From Alcanivorax jadensis T9 (GTDB taxonomy: Bacteria > Pseudomonadota > Gammaproteobacteria > Pseudomonadales > Alcanivoracaceae), in assembly GCF_000756655.1 (NCBI RefSeq), contig NZ_ARXU01000017.1, positions 1 to 64,000 of the forward strand: a stretch of 64,000 nt of DNA, given 5' to 3'. The notes under the pieces are model-generated. The model saw only the letters and a program-made list of their open reading frames with translations. It was not told where the DNA came from and made no database searches. Position numbers and translations under genes: made by a program. Shown one piece after another: positions 26,692-36,833 of this stretch (the first letter of the stretch is position 1; each line of letters begins with the position of its first letter).

Positions 26692-28383
26692 ATGTTTGAT
26701 CGGCACTATGCGGTCTGGCCGGAGAATATGCCGCGCCACCTCAGCCTGCCGCAGACCAGCCTCTATACCAATCTGGAGGTTTCGGCCCTGCGTTATCCCC
26801 ACCGGGATGCAATCAACTATTACGACAGCCCCATCACCTTCGCCGAACTCAAGCAGCAGGTGGATGCCCTGGCGGGCTATCTGCAATCGCTGGGGGTAGA
26901 GAAGGGCGACCGGGTGCTGCTGTTCATGCAGAACGCGCCCCAGTTCATCATCAGCTATTACGCCATCCTTCGAGCCAATGCCATTGTGGTGCCGGTGAAC
27001 CCCATGAACCGGGCCGCCGAACTGGAGCATTACCTGCAGGACACCGAAGCTGCCGTGGCCATCTGTGGCCAGGAATTGTTGCCGGCAGTGGCCCCAGTGG
27101 TGGGCATGGTGAACCTGCGCCATGTGATCGTGGCGGCCTATAGCGATTACATCACCCGTAACACGGACCTGCCGCTACCCGCCGAGGTGGAAGCGCCGGC
27201 GGTGGCGCTGAACAGCCCGGCCCACATTGCCTGGAAAGACGCCATTGGTGCCGGTGAAACCCCCAGAGAACTTTTAGTCGGCCCGGATGATCTGGCGGTG
27301 TTCCCCTACAGCTCGGGTACCACCGGTGCCCCCAAGGGCTGTATGCACACCCACGGCTCGGTGATGGCCACCTGTGTCCAGGGGAGCGCCTGGATTCATG
27401 GCACCACTGAGTCGGTGACCCTGGCCACGCTGCCGTACTTCCATGTGACCGGCATGCAGGGCTCAATGAATTCGCCGATCTATGGTGGTTCATTGATCGT
27501 GTTGATGACCCGCTGGGATCGTCGCGTGGCCGCCACCTTGATTGAGCGTTACAAGGTCAGCCGCTGGGTGAATATCGTCACCATGGCCATCGATCTGCTC
27601 TCCGATCCGGATGTGGAGCAATACGACCTGTCCTCCCTGGAGAATATCGGTGGCGGCGGGGCGGCTATGCCGGCGGCGGTGTCCGACAAACTCTTCCAGC
27701 TCACCGGTCTGCGTTACATGGAAGGCTATGGCCTGTCCGAAACCATCGCCGGTACCCATATCAATCCCACCGATAACCCCAAATCCCAGTGTCTGGGAAT
27801 TCCGGTGTTCGATATCGATTCGCGCATTGTGGCAGTGGAAGAAGACGGTCAAACCGGCAGGGAACTGGGCCCCGGTGAAGTGGGGGAAATCATCATCCAC
27901 GGGCCGCAGGTGTTCCAGGGTTACTGGAAGCGCCCCCAGGAAACACAAAAGGCGTTTATCGAGCTGGAGGGCAAGCGTTTCTTCCGCACCGGCGATCTGG
28001 GCTACTACGACGAAGAGGGCTATTTCTTCATCGTCGATCGGGTCAAACGGATGATAAATGCGTCCGGGTTCAAGGTCTGGCCGGCGGAGGTGGAAAGCCT
28101 GATGTATCGCCACCCGGCCATCCAGGAAAGCTGCGTCATTTCCACGCCTCACCCGCGCCGCGGCGAAACCGTGAAAGCCTGCGTGGTCCTGCGTAACGAG
28201 ATGAAAGGCACGCTTAACGAGCAGGCCATCATCGACTGGTGCAAGGAAGAAATGGCCGCCTACAAGGTGCCACAGGTGGTGGAGTTCCGCGATGAGCTGC
28301 CCCGTTCGTCCACCGGCAAGGTGATGTGGCGAGCCCTGCAGGAGCAGGAATGGGCCGGCGAACAGGAGCAGCGGGCTTGCTAG
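26692..28383 (+). CDS. Acyl-CoA synthetase (AMP-forming), FadD-like
   Basis: A 563-residue ANL-superfamily ligase. The ATP/AMP motif FPYSSGTTGAPKGC begins near residue 204; MEGYGLSETIAGTH and FFRTGDLGYYDEEGYFFIVDR are the A5 and A8 hinge motifs, and the catalytic lysine lies in PRSSTGKVMWR at the C-terminus. It activates a carboxylic acid to its CoA ester; a medium- or long-chain or branched acid is likely. RBS GGGAG precedes ATG. The downstream Liv-type importer and beta-oxidation genes on the same strand suggest that it activates an imported acid. Confidence 0.92.
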   Translation: MFDRHYAVWPENMPRHLSLPQTSLYTNLEVSALRYPHRDAINYYDSPITFAELKQQVDALAGYLQSLGVEKGDRVLLFMQNAPQFIISYYAILRANAIVVPVNPMNRAAELEHYLQDTEAAVAICGQELLPAVAPVVGMVNLRHVIVAAYSDYITRNTDLPLPAEVEAPAVALNSPAHIAWKDAIGAGETPRELLVGPDDLAVFPYSSGTTGAPKGCMHTHGSVMATCVQGSAWIHGTTESVTLATLPYFHVTGMQGSMNSPIYGGSLIVLMTRWDRRVAATLIERYKVSRWVNIVTMAIDLLSDPDVEQYDLSSLENIGGGGAAMPAAVSDKLFQLTGLRYMEGYGLSETIAGTHINPTDNPKSQCLGIPVFDIDSRIVAVEEDGQTGRELGPGEVGEIIIHGPQVFQGYWKRPQETQKAFIELEGKRFFRTGDLGYYDEEGYFFIVDRVKRMINASGFKVWPAEVESLMYRHPAIQESCVISTPHPRRGETVKACVVLRNEMKGTLNEQAIIDWCKEEMAAYKVPQVVEFRDELPRSSTGKVMWRALQEQEWAGEQEQRAC

Positions 28384-28522
28384 CAAGCCTGGACTGAACT
28401 CAGTCAGCGTCACAATAAATGATACGCGGCAGCGCTACGCCGCAGGGGCTGACATAACAAAGGAAAAACGGGAAACAGCGATTGCCGCAGGGTAACCGTT
28501 CCCACACACAGGAGGCTTTGCC

Positions 28523-29386
28523 TTGGACTTATTCATGCAGCAAGTGCTTAACGGCCTGACGCTGGGCAGCATCTACGGGCTGGTGGCCCTGGGTCTGACC
28601 CTGGTGTACGGCATTTTGCACGTACCGAACTTCGCCCACGGGGCGCTCTATATGGTGGGCGCCTATGTGTCCTACGTGATCATGGTCGACTTTGGCGCCA
28701 ATTACTGGCTGGCCATGCTGGGCGCCGCCGGTGCGGTGGCGTTACTGGCGGTGTTGTGCGAGCGACTGGTGTTCAACCCCTTGCGCCATGCACCGCCGAT
28801 CCACGACAAGATTGCCGCCATCGGCATCATGCTGTTTCTGGAAGCGCTGGTGCAGATGCACTGGGGCGCAGAATTCCGCCGCATGCCAACCCCTTACACC
28901 GGGATTGTCGAATTCGCGGGTCTGACCATGCCGGCCCAGCGGATACTGATCATCGTCGGCGCGTTCTCGCTGATGGCGGTACTGCATCTGTTCCTGAAGA
29001 AGACCATGACCGGTTCCACCATTGTCGCCATGGCCCAGAACCGGGAAGGGGCTTTCCTGGTGGGGATCGATGCCAACCGGGTGGCGATGATGACCTTTGC
29101 CATCTCCGGGGTGTTGGCGGCGGTGGGCGCAACCCTGTTCGCGCCGATTAACCTGGTGTACCCGGCCATGGGGCATCTGCTGATCATGAAAGCCTTTGTG
29201 ATCATCATCCTTGGCGGCATGGGCTCCATTCCCGGTGCCATCGTCGGCGGCTTGATCATCGGCTTTGCCGAGGCCTTTGGTGGCTTCTACATCTCCACCG
29301 ACTACAAGGACATCATCGCCTTCGCCTTGCTGGTGGTGATTCTTTCCATCAAGCCCACTGGCCTGTTCACCAAGGGGGTGCGCTAA
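28523..29386 (+). CDS. Branched-chain amino acid-type ABC transporter permease, LivH-like
   Basis: A 287-residue inner-membrane permease of the hydrophobic amino acid uptake (HAAT) family with about eight hydrophobic helices; NGLTLGSIYGLVALGLTLVYG at the N-terminus is diagnostic. TTG at 28523 is preferred because AGGAGG sits seven bases upstream; an ATG at 28535 is possible. It is the first gene of a livHMGF-like operon and overlaps livM by one base (TAATG). The ligand may be an acid rather than leucine, given the catabolic neighbours. Confidence 0.93.
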   Translation: MDLFMQQVLNGLTLGSIYGLVALGLTLVYGILHVPNFAHGALYMVGAYVSYVIMVDFGANYWLAMLGAAGAVALLAVLCERLVFNPLRHAPPIHDKIAAIGIMLFLEALVQMHWGAEFRRMPTPYTGIVEFAGLTMPAQRILIIVGAFSLMAVLHLFLKKTMTGSTIVAMAQNREGAFLVGIDANRVAMMTFAISGVLAAVGATLFAPINLVYPAMGHLLIMKAFVIIILGGMGSIPGAIVGGLIIGFAEAFGGFYISTDYKDIIAFALLVVILSIKPTGLFTKGVR

Positions 29387-30450
29387 TGAATGCCCTGCAG
29401 AAAATTTCCGATTTTTTCATGACCCCGGCGATGAAGCTCATCATGATCGTCGCGGCACTGCTGTTCCCCTTTGTGGCAGGCAATGAGTACCAGATCTATG
29501 TGATGGCGCTGGCGTTTGTTTGGGCCATTGCGGTCTATGGCATGAACATTATCACCGGGCTTTGTGGCCAGTTGAATCTGGCCCATGGCGGCTTCTTTGC
29601 CATCGGAGCCTATACGCTGGCCATTCTCACCGTGGATCACGGCTGGCCTTTCTGGTGGGCCTTTGTGGCCGCCGGTGTGTCCGGTGCGTTGTTGGGCTTC
29701 TTGGCCGGGGTGGTGTCGTTGCGACTGAAGGAGCATTACTTTGCCATCTTTACCCTCTGTGTTGGGTTCATCATTTATCTGTTGATCGATAAATGGGAAG
29801 AGCTGACTCACGGTGCCCTGGGCATTATCAATATTCCCGCACCCAGCGGCTTCGGGCTGGTGGATTTCACCGAAACCACGCCGTTCTATTACCTGGCTCT
29901 GGTATTCATGGTGCTGTCCATCTGGTTGGCGGCACGTATTGCCAATTCCCTGCTGGGTCGCAGTTTCCGGGCCATTCGTATCAGTGACGAGCTGGCGGCC
30001 TCCCTGGGTATCAACCTGATGCGCAACAAGGTGCTGGCATTCGTTCTGTCCACCACCTATGCCAGCGTGGCCGGTGCGCTGTATGCCGGCATGGTGCGCT
30101 TTATCGGCCCGGCAGAAGCCGACGTGGTACACACCTTCGACATGATTACCTTCCTGCTGGTGGGTGGTATCGGCACCCTGATGGGGCCGTTGTTTGGCAC
30201 CCTGGCGATTACCTGGCTGACCCAGTCCCTGCAGTTCCTGGAAGAGTACCGGATGATCGTGTTCGGCCCGTTGCTGGTGGTGCTGGTGATCTTCTTCCCT
30301 CGTGGTGTGGTGGGTACGTTCCTGACCTGGCGAGGACGCCGTCTGGCCGCAGTGCAGGAAACCGCCAAAAAGGAATCTGCCAGCGAAAAAAAGCCGCAAC
30401 CGAACAAGGCGGTAACACCTCGCAACCAGGAGGCCGGTAACCATGCTTAA
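29386..30450 (+). CDS. Branched-chain amino acid-type ABC transporter permease, LivM-like
   Basis: A 354-residue second permease of the HAAT importer with GLCGQLNLAHGGFFAIGAY, the typical LivM signature, and multiple membrane helices. The last 40 residues are a hydrophilic Lys/Glu-rich tail. It overlaps livH by one base and livG by eight bases, which implies tight co-expression. It forms the transmembrane heterodimer with the LivH-like protein. Confidence 0.94.
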   Translation: MNALQKISDFFMTPAMKLIMIVAALLFPFVAGNEYQIYVMALAFVWAIAVYGMNIITGLCGQLNLAHGGFFAIGAYTLAILTVDHGWPFWWAFVAAGVSGALLGFLAGVVSLRLKEHYFAIFTLCVGFIIYLLIDKWEELTHGALGIINIPAPSGFGLVDFTETTPFYYLALVFMVLSIWLAARIANSLLGRSFRAIRISDELAASLGINLMRNKVLAFVLSTTYASVAGALYAGMVRFIGPAEADVVHTFDMITFLLVGGIGTLMGPLFGTLAITWLTQSLQFLEEYRMIVFGPLLVVLVIFFPRGVVGTFLTWRGRRLAAVQETAKKESASEKKPQPNKAVTPRNQEAGNHA

Positions 30451-31210
30451 GATCAATAATCTGACCAAACGGTTCGGGGGTCTGGCGGCGGTCAACAACG
30501 TCAGCATCGAATTCGAAGCCAACAAGATCAACGCCATCATCGGCCCCAACGGTGCGGGTAAAAGTACCTTCTTCAATCTGGTGGCCGGTGCCATGGCACC
30601 CACTGAAGGCTCCATCGAATATCAGGGTATGGATATCACCGGTATGGCCTGTGATCGCATTGCCCGCCTCGGTATCGCGCGGACCTTCCAGACTACTTCC
30701 CTGTTCGATGAATCCACGGTGTTGGACAACCTGATCGTGGGCCACCGTCTGCGCACCCAGTCACGCTTGTGGGACGTCATCATCAACTCCAAGCGCCTGC
30801 GTGATGAAGAGAAAAAATGTCGTTCCCGGGCCCAGGAAGTGCTGGATTTTGTCGGCCTGTCCCATATCGGTCACCGCATTACCGCGGACATCAGCCAGGA
30901 AGAGAAAAAGCGCGTGGCTTTTGCGTTGGCCCTGGCCACCGATCCGGAGCTTGTACTGCTGGATGAACCCGCCGGTGGTATCAACCCGGAGGAGACCGAG
31001 AATCTGGCCTCACTGATCCGCAAGATGGTGGAGCACGGCGTCACCGTCTGCCTGATCGAGCACAAAATGGACATGATCATGAGCCTGGCCGACAAGATCA
31101 TGGTGCTGGACCACGGTGAAAAAATTGCCGAAGGCACCCCGGAACAAATTCGCAACAATCCGGTGGTAATCGAAGCCTATCTGGGGAGTGATGACGATGC
31201 TGCAGCTTAA
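30443..31210 (+). CDS. ABC transporter ATPase, LivG-like
   Basis: 255 residues. Walker [10 protein letters not shown] and Walker [11 protein letters not shown] are intact, and the switch histidine is in LIEHKMD. The ABC signature is atypical: where LivG proteins usually have a Y-G-[DE]-Q-R type motif, this reads ISQEEKKRV, lacking the conserved glycine. Pairing with the canonical LivF-like ATPase could give one degenerate ATP site. It overlaps both neighbours. Confidence 0.92.
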   Translation: MLKINNLTKRFGGLAAVNNVSIEFEANKINAIIGPNGAGKSTFFNLVAGAMAPTEGSIEYQGMDITGMACDRIARLGIARTFQTTSLFDESTVLDNLIVGHRLRTQSRLWDVIINSKRLRDEEKKCRSRAQEVLDFVGLSHIGHRITADISQEEKKRVAFALALATDPELVLLDEPAGGINPEETENLASLIRKMVEHGVTVCLIEHKMDMIMSLADKIMVLDHGEKIAEGTPEQIRNNPVVIEAYLGSDDDAAA

Positions 31211-31904
31211 CGAAGTGGAAGCCCGCTACGGCAGCTTCAAGGCCCTGGAAAAAGTCTCCATGACGGTGGGTGAGGGCGAATTGGTGGTGCTGCTGGGTGC
31301 CAATGGTGCCGGCAAGAGCACGCTGTTCAATACCATCAGTGGTCTGCTTAAACCCACTGCCGGGAAGATTTCCCTGAATGGCAAGGATGTCACCGGCCTC
31401 AAGCCTTCCGGCCTGGTACAGAGTGGCGTGGTGCAGTGTCCTGAAGGGCGCAAGTTGTTCCCGGAAATGTCAGTGCTGAAAAACCTGATGCTCGGTGCCT
31501 ATGTGCACCGCCGGGACAAGGCCGCTATCAAGAAGACTCTGGACCAGGTATTGGCGCTGTTCCCGATCCTTGACGAGAAGAAGGATCATCCGGCCGGATC
31601 ACTCAGTGGTGGCCAGCAACAGATGGTGGCCATCGGACGCGCCATGATGGGGCGGCCAAAACTACTGCTGCTGGACGAGCCTTCTCTGGGGCTGGCCCCG
31701 CTGGTCGTGAAGCAGATGTTTGAAACCATCAAGGGTATCAACGAGCAAGGCACCACGGTGTTGCTGGCGGAGCAGAATGCCTTCGCCGCACTGAAAATTG
31801 CTCACCGCGCCTACGTGATCGAAAACGGTCGCCTGGTGATGGAGGGCGATAAGGACGCGATGCTGGGTAATGAAGACATTCGCAAGGCCTACATCGGGGC
31901 CTGA
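31197..31904 (+). CDS. ABC transporter ATPase, LivF-like
   Basis: About 235 residues with Walker [10 protein letters not shown], canonical signature [14 protein letters not shown], Walker [12 protein letters not shown] and the switch histidine position replaced by Gln ([10 protein letters not shown]), as is usual in LivF. ATG at 31197 sits eight bases after GGGGAG; alternative starts at 31188 (GTG) and 31191 (ATG) give two or three more residues. It overlaps the livG-like gene by 14 bases. Confidence 0.92.
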   Translation: MLQLNEVEARYGSFKALEKVSMTVGEGELVVLLGANGAGKSTLFNTISGLLKPTAGKISLNGKDVTGLKPSGLVQSGVVQCPEGRKLFPEMSVLKNLMLGAYVHRRDKAAIKKTLDQVLALFPILDEKKDHPAGSLSGGQQQMVAIGRAMMGRPKLLLLDEPSLGLAPLVVKQMFETIKGINEQGTTVLLAEQNAFAALKIAHRAYVIENGRLVMEGDKDAMLGNEDIRKAYIGA

Positions 31905-31966
31905 AGCGATAACTCGCAGCGTGTGCGCTACACAACAAGATTGAGAAATAATAACGGGAGAGTTTC

Positions 31967-33154
31967 ATGAGCAACGGAAAAAACACACTGGTTAAGCGCT
32001 TCTGCCGTCTGGCCTGCGCCAGTGCCATCGCACTGGCTGCCAGCGGCGTACAGGCGGCAGAAACCGTTACCATCGGCTTCACCGGCCCGCTGAGCGGCGG
32101 TGCCGCGTTGTACGGCCAGAACACCCTGGAAGGCCTGCAAATGGCCGCCAGGGAAATCAATAACAAGGGTGGTTTCAAGGTGGGTGATGAAACCTACGAG
32201 ATCAACCTGGTATCCCTGGATGACAAGTATGCCCCCAGTCAGGCGGCGGTGAACGGCAAGCGCCTGGTGCAGCAGTACAACGCACCGGTGATCTTTACGC
32301 CGCACTCCGGTGGCACCTTTGCGTTACAGGCGTTCAATCAGCGGGATGATTTCCTGGTGATGTCCTATACCTCGGTGCCGACCGTGACCGAGAAGGGCAA
32401 TGAGCTGACCGTGCGCATTCCTCCCACCTTTACCGGCTACATGAAGCCGTTCACCAAGATCGCCATGGCGGAAAACGGCAAGAAAGTGGCCATCGCCAAT
32501 GCCACCCATGACTACGCCAAGTACTGGACCAAGGCGTTCGTTCCCACCTGGGAAGCCATGGGCGGTACCGTGGTAGCGGATAACCCCATGGACTACAACA
32601 AGTCGGCGGACTTCTATACCGGCGTGAGCAAGGTGCTGGCAGAAAAGCCAGACGTGTTGTTTATCGGCGGGGCGTCGGAGCCCACCGCGCTGGTGGCCAA
32701 GCAGGCCCGTCAGCTGGGCTTCAAGGGTGGTTTCGTGATCATGGACCAGGCCAAGATGGGTGAAATGTCCAAGATCATCGGCGGCTACAAAATGCTCGAA
32801 GGGTCCGTGGGTGTGGTGCCGCTGACCATGTATGAAGAGCAGGGCGCCAAGGATTTCGTTGCCAAGTACCACAAACAGAATGATGGCAAGGATCCGACCA
32901 CCGAAGTGGCCTACAACTACTTCGCCATGCACACCGTGATTCAGGCCATGAAAGAAGCCGGTACCGTGGCGGACTCCAAGGCCATCCGTGCGGCCATGGG
33001 CGATGCCCTGAAGAACCTGGCGGAAGAGCATAACCCCTACGGTGTGACGGAGATCGATGCCAAGGGCGGGATGATGGCTGACCCCAACATTGCCACCGTG
33101 AAGAAAGGCGGCACCGTTGAGCTGCAGCGTATTTCCGAGGTGCTGGGCGAATAA
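31967..33154 (+). CDS. ABC transporter periplasmic substrate-binding protein, LivJ/K-like
   Basis: A 395-residue type-I periplasmic binding protein. A signal peptide (cleavage likely after GVQA, about residue 30) is followed by VTIGFTGPLSGGAALYGQNT, the classic start of the HAAT receptor fold. It captures the ligand for the adjacent permease/ATPases. RBS GGGAGAG precedes ATG. It is followed by a strong terminator at 33173. Ligand identity cannot be read; the neighbouring acyl-CoA ligase suggests a carboxylic acid. Confidence 0.92.
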   Translation: MSNGKNTLVKRFCRLACASAIALAASGVQAAETVTIGFTGPLSGGAALYGQNTLEGLQMAAREINNKGGFKVGDETYEINLVSLDDKYAPSQAAVNGKRLVQQYNAPVIFTPHSGGTFALQAFNQRDDFLVMSYTSVPTVTEKGNELTVRIPPTFTGYMKPFTKIAMAENGKKVAIANATHDYAKYWTKAFVPTWEAMGGTVVADNPMDYNKSADFYTGVSKVLAEKPDVLFIGGASEPTALVAKQARQLGFKGGFVIMDQAKMGEMSKIIGGYKMLEGSVGVVPLTMYEEQGAKDFVAKYHKQNDGKDPTTEVAYNYFAMHTVIQAMKEAGTVADSKAIRAAMGDALKNLAEEHNPYGVTEIDAKGGMMADPNIATVKKGGTVELQRISEVLGE

Positions 33155-33172
33155 CCTGGCGAGGAAAAAAAG

Positions 33173-33198
33173 CAGGGCGCCTGGCGCCCTGTTTTTTT
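33173..33198 (+). terminator. Rho-independent terminator of the liv-type operon
   Basis: CAGGGCGCC/GGCGCCCTG perfect stem followed by seven T residues, 18 bp after the binding-protein stop codon. Confidence 0.95.
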
Positions 33199-33203
33199 GG
33201 CCC

Positions 33204-33263
33204 GTTTCAAATAATGAAATATAATTCCAAAATAATTGAAACCGGTTCGGCTTTGCTTATACT
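33204..33263 (+). promoter_or_regulatory. Promoter and operator-like motif of the fadB-type operon
   Basis: TTGAAA (33236-33241) and TATACT (33258-33263) with a 16-base spacer form a good sigma-70 promoter. Immediately upstream are GTTTCAAATAATGAAAT (33204-33220) and ATTCCAAAATA (33224-33234), the same pair of motifs in the same order as at 26508-26538. A regulator binding here would overlap the -35 element. Confidence 0.65.
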
Positions 33264-33405
33264 AGAGCCTGTTGGCAGTCATGTGCGTAGCCGTTGAGGC
33301 ATCGCAGATCAGTGTCAACCTATCCACATCTTCCTGACCCGGCGCGAGACCGGGCAGACACTGCCGTGCTTTACCGGAGCATGGCAGTTCAATGAGGAGA
33401 GTACT

Positions 33406-35493
33406 ATGAGTCACCCGGTCAGCCTGAGTCGCGATAGCGATATTGGCGTAATCCGAATCAACTATCCCCCCGTCAATGCGCTGGGCCATGGAGTCCGTGA
33501 AGGGTTGCAGAACTGTCTGCGCGAGGCCCTGGCAGACGATGACATCAAGGCGGTGGTGGTCATTGGTGAAGGCAAGACCTTCCCGGCCGGTGCCGATATC
33601 CGTGAATTCGGCAAACCACCGCAACAGCCGGTACTACCGGCGGTGATCGACGAATACGAAGCCAGCGACAAGCCGGTGATTGCTGCCATCCATGGCACCG
33701 CCCTGGGTGGCGGGCTGGAAGTGGCTCTGGGCTGTGATTATCGCGTGGCCCTGGATAGCGCCCGCCTGGGCCTGCCGGAAGTGAAGCTGGGCCTGCTGCC
33801 CGGCGCCGGTGGCACCCAGCGCCTGCCTCGTCTGGTGGGGGCACAGAAAGCCCTGGAAATGATCGTCGGCGGCAACCCGATCAAGGCGGCCGAGGCCCGC
33901 GAGCTGGGACTGGTGGACGAGGTGGTCAGCGGTGACCTGCTAGAGGGCGCACTGGCGTTTGCCCGCAAGCTGGTGGCCGACGGCGCGCCGCTGCGCAAGA
34001 TCTCCGAACTGGACGTGCCCGGTGATACCAGTGCCGAGCTGTTCGACCACTTCGAGCAATCCATTGCCAGAAAACAGCGCGGCTTCAAGGCGCCGTTTTC
34101 CTGTATCAAGGCGGTCAAGGCTGCGGTGGAATTGCCCTACGACAAGGGCGTGGAACGGGAACGGGAGCTGTTCTTCAAGCTGATGGTCTCCAGCGAATCC
34201 GCGGCCCAGCGCCATGTCTTCTTTGCCGAGCGGGAAGTGGCCAAAGTACCCGGTCTCGACAAGGACACGCCCAAGCGCGAAATCAAGCAGGCGGCCGTGA
34301 TCGGTGCCGGCACCATGGGCGGTGGCATCGCCATGAACTTCGCCAATGCCGGTATTGCGGTGAAGATTCTCGAGGTGAAGGAGGAGGCCCTGGAAAAGGG
34401 TATCGCCCTGATCCGCAAGAACTACGAAAACACTGCCAAGAAGGGGCGCATCAGCCAGGAGCAGGTGGAGCAGCGCATGGCGCTGATTCAGCCCACCCTC
34501 AGCTACGATGATCTGAGCGATGTGGACCTGGTCATTGAAGCGGTGTTCGAGAACATGGACGTGAAGAAAGCCGTGTTCAGTGAGCTGGACCGGGTCTGCA
34601 AACCCGGCGCCATTCTTGCCACCAACACCTCCACCCTGGACGTGAACCGCATTGCCAGCTTCACCAACCGTCCCGAAGACGTCATGGGCATGCACTTCTT
34701 CAGCCCCGCCAACGTGATGAAGCTGCTGGAAAACGTCCGTGGCGAGAAGACCTCCGACGAGGTGATCGCCACTGTCATGGATCTCAGCCGTCGTATCGGC
34801 AAGGTCGGTGTGCTGGTGGGCGTGTGCCATGGTTTTGTCGGCAATCGCATGCTGCACAAGCGACAGGCAGAAGCCATTCAACTGGTCAACGAAGGTGCCA
34901 GCCCGGAGCAGGTGGACAAGGTGCTGTTCGATCTGGGGTTTCCCATGGGCCCCTTTGCCATGTCTGATCTGGCCGGTATGGATGTGGGTTACCGCATCCG
35001 CGAGGAACTGCGCAAGGAAGACCCGGACAATGCGCCGCCGCGCAACTGGACCGACGAACTGGTGGAAGCCGGCCGATTGGGCCAGAAAACCCAGGCTGGC
35101 GTATTTGACTATAAAGAAGGCGATCGTACCCCTGTGCCTTCACCGGATGTAGACGGCATTATTGAACAATACCGTAGTGACAACGGGATTGCCCCGCGCG
35201 AGATCAGCGATCAGGAAATCCTCGAGCGCTGTATGTACGTGATGGTTAACGAGGGCGCGAGGATACTGGAAGAGGGTATCGCCGCCCGCCCGCTGGATGT
35301 GGACGTGATCTGGATCTACGGCTACGGCTTTCCGGTATATCGGGGCGGTGTGCTGTTCTGGGCCGACCAGGTGGGTGTGAAAACCATCCACGACAAGATC
35401 AATGAGATCTACCAGCAAACCGGCTCCGATGTCTGGAAGCCTGCCAAACTACTCAGCGAGCTGGCAGAGCAGGGCAAGGGCTTCTACCGCTGA
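33406..35493 (+). CDS. Bifunctional enoyl-CoA hydratase/3-hydroxyacyl-CoA dehydrogenase (FadB/FadJ-like)
   Basis: 695 residues. The N-terminal crotonase domain (about 1-190) keeps both hydratase glutamates ([11 protein letters not shown] and LGLPEVKLG). The central NAD-binding domain starts [18 protein letters not shown] near residue 297, and the C-terminal 3-hydroxyacyl-CoA dehydrogenase domains include [13 protein letters not shown] and GFVGNRML. It performs two consecutive beta-oxidation steps. The architecture resembles the peroxisomal-bifunctional/FadJ type. RBS GAGGAGAG precedes ATG. No thiolase follows directly; two acyl-CoA dehydrogenases do. Confidence 0.94.
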   Translation: MSHPVSLSRDSDIGVIRINYPPVNALGHGVREGLQNCLREALADDDIKAVVVIGEGKTFPAGADIREFGKPPQQPVLPAVIDEYEASDKPVIAAIHGTALGGGLEVALGCDYRVALDSARLGLPEVKLGLLPGAGGTQRLPRLVGAQKALEMIVGGNPIKAAEARELGLVDEVVSGDLLEGALAFARKLVADGAPLRKISELDVPGDTSAELFDHFEQSIARKQRGFKAPFSCIKAVKAAVELPYDKGVERERELFFKLMVSSESAAQRHVFFAEREVAKVPGLDKDTPKREIKQAAVIGAGTMGGGIAMNFANAGIAVKILEVKEEALEKGIALIRKNYENTAKKGRISQEQVEQRMALIQPTLSYDDLSDVDLVIEAVFENMDVKKAVFSELDRVCKPGAILATNTSTLDVNRIASFTNRPEDVMGMHFFSPANVMKLLENVRGEKTSDEVIATVMDLSRRIGKVGVLVGVCHGFVGNRMLHKRQAEAIQLVNEGASPEQVDKVLFDLGFPMGPFAMSDLAGMDVGYRIREELRKEDPDNAPPRNWTDELVEAGRLGQKTQAGVFDYKEGDRTPVPSPDVDGIIEQYRSDNGIAPREISDQEILERCMYVMVNEGARILEEGIAARPLDVDVIWIYGYGFPVYRGGVLFWADQVGVKTIHDKINEIYQQTGSDVWKPAKLLSELAEQGKGFYR

Positions 35494-35520
35494 AAGACTC
35501 AACGAATGTTGTAACCGGCC

Positions 35521-35584
35521 GTTGGAGCCTTGCTTGCAAGGCGAACGTGCTCTGAAATCTTCGCCTTGCGAGCAAGGCTCCAAC
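35521..35584. repeat. REP-like palindrome (GTTGGAGC variant)
   Basis: GTTGGAGCCTTGCTTGCAAG and its near-perfect reverse complement ending GCAAGGCTCCAAC flank a loop of about 14 bases, 27 bp after the fadB-like stop codon and 43 bp before the next gene. Confidence 0.8.
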
Positions 35585-35626
35585 AGCGGTTGCGAAGCAA
35601 AGAACAACCTTTAAAGAGGTTTAAAA

Positions 35627-36823
35627 ATGGATATCAACTACACCCCGGAAGAACTGGCGTTTCGCGATGAAGTGCGCGCCTTTCTGGACGAGAAGCTACC
35701 CAAGGAAATTGCCAGCAAGGTGAAGAAAAACCAGCACCTGGGCAAGGAAGACACCATCCGCTGGCAGAAAATTCTCAACGAAAAGGGCTGGATGGCCCTG
35801 CACTGGCCGAAAGAGCATGGCGGCACCGGCTGGTCTCCGATCCAGAAGCACATCTTCGAGGAAGAGTGCGCCGAGTATGGCGCCCCCACCGTGTTGCCCT
35901 TTGGTGTGAACATGGTGGCGCCGGTAATCATCAAGTTTGGCACCGAGGAGCAGAAGAAAACCTATCTGCCTTCAATCCTTAACAGTGATGTGTGGTGGTG
36001 TCAGGGGTATTCCGAGCCAGGTGCCGGTTCTGATCTGGCCGGGCTGAAAACCAAGGCCGTCCGCGAAGGCGATCACTACGTGGTCAACGGCCAGAAAACC
36101 TGGACCACCCTGGGCCAGCATGCCGACTGGATCTTCTGTCTGGTGCGCACCGATCCCAACGCCAAGAAGCAGGAAGGCATTTCCTTCCTGCTGATCGACA
36201 TGCAAACCCCAGGCATCACCGTACGCCCGCTGATCACCCTGGACGGCGAGCACGAAGTGAACGAAGTGTTCTTCGACGATGTGAAAGTGCCTGTGGAAAA
36301 CCTGGTTGGTGAGGAGAACAAGGGCTGGACCTGCGCCAAGTATCTGCTGACCTTCGAGCGTACCGGCATTGCCGGTGTGGGCCAGTCCAAGGCGGCGCTC
36401 AAGCATCTCAAGGAAGTGGCTGGCAAGGTTCAGCAGAACGGCAAGCCGCTGATCGAAGACCCGCTGTTCCGCAACCGTCTTGCGGATGTGGAAATGGAGC
36501 TGATGGCACTGGAAATGACCAACCTGCGTACCGTGGCCGCCGCCCAGGCGGGCGGTGTCCCCGGCGCGGAAAGTTCCTTCCTGAAAATCATGGGTACCGA
36601 ACTGCGTCAGGAAATTACCGACCTGTTCCGCCGTGCGGCGGGCCCTTACGCCCAGCCATTCCTGCCGGAAACCTTTGAAGCGGATTACGACGGTGAAATG
36701 GTAGGCCCCGACTTTGCCAACAGTGTTTCCACCAAGTACTTCAACATGCGCAAGCTGTCGATCTTCGGCGGCTCCAATGAAATTCAGAAGAACATCATCG
36801 CCAAGATGATTCTGGGACTGTAA
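35627..36823 (+). CDS. Acyl-CoA dehydrogenase family protein (first of a pair)
   Basis: A 398-residue flavoprotein: YSEPGAGSDLAGLKTKA (FAD/substrate middle domain), GQKTWTTLGQHADW, and a C-terminal helical domain ending SIFGGSNEIQKNIIAKMILGL. The pattern matches dehydrogenases that work on bulky CoA esters and commonly occur in tandem pairs (as with FadE-type heteromers of actinobacterial sterol catabolism). It lies 10 bp upstream of the second dehydrogenase gene; a heteromeric enzyme is possible. Substrate unknown. Confidence 0.93.
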   Translation: MDINYTPEELAFRDEVRAFLDEKLPKEIASKVKKNQHLGKEDTIRWQKILNEKGWMALHWPKEHGGTGWSPIQKHIFEEECAEYGAPTVLPFGVNMVAPVIIKFGTEEQKKTYLPSILNSDVWWCQGYSEPGAGSDLAGLKTKAVREGDHYVVNGQKTWTTLGQHADWIFCLVRTDPNAKKQEGISFLLIDMQTPGITVRPLITLDGEHEVNEVFFDDVKVPVENLVGEENKGWTCAKYLLTFERTGIAGVGQSKAALKHLKEVAGKVQQNGKPLIEDPLFRNRLADVEMELMALEMTNLRTVAAAQAGGVPGAESSFLKIMGTELRQEITDLFRRAAGPYAQPFLPETFEADYDGEMVGPDFANSVSTKYFNMRKLSIFGGSNEIQKNIIAKMILGL

Positions 36824-36833
36824 GGAGACGACC

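Noticed and set aside
33406-35493. Assignment as canonical FadB of a fadBA operon
   Set aside because: No fadA thiolase follows, and the domain pattern is closer to FadJ/peroxisomal-type fusions; the symbol is left blank.
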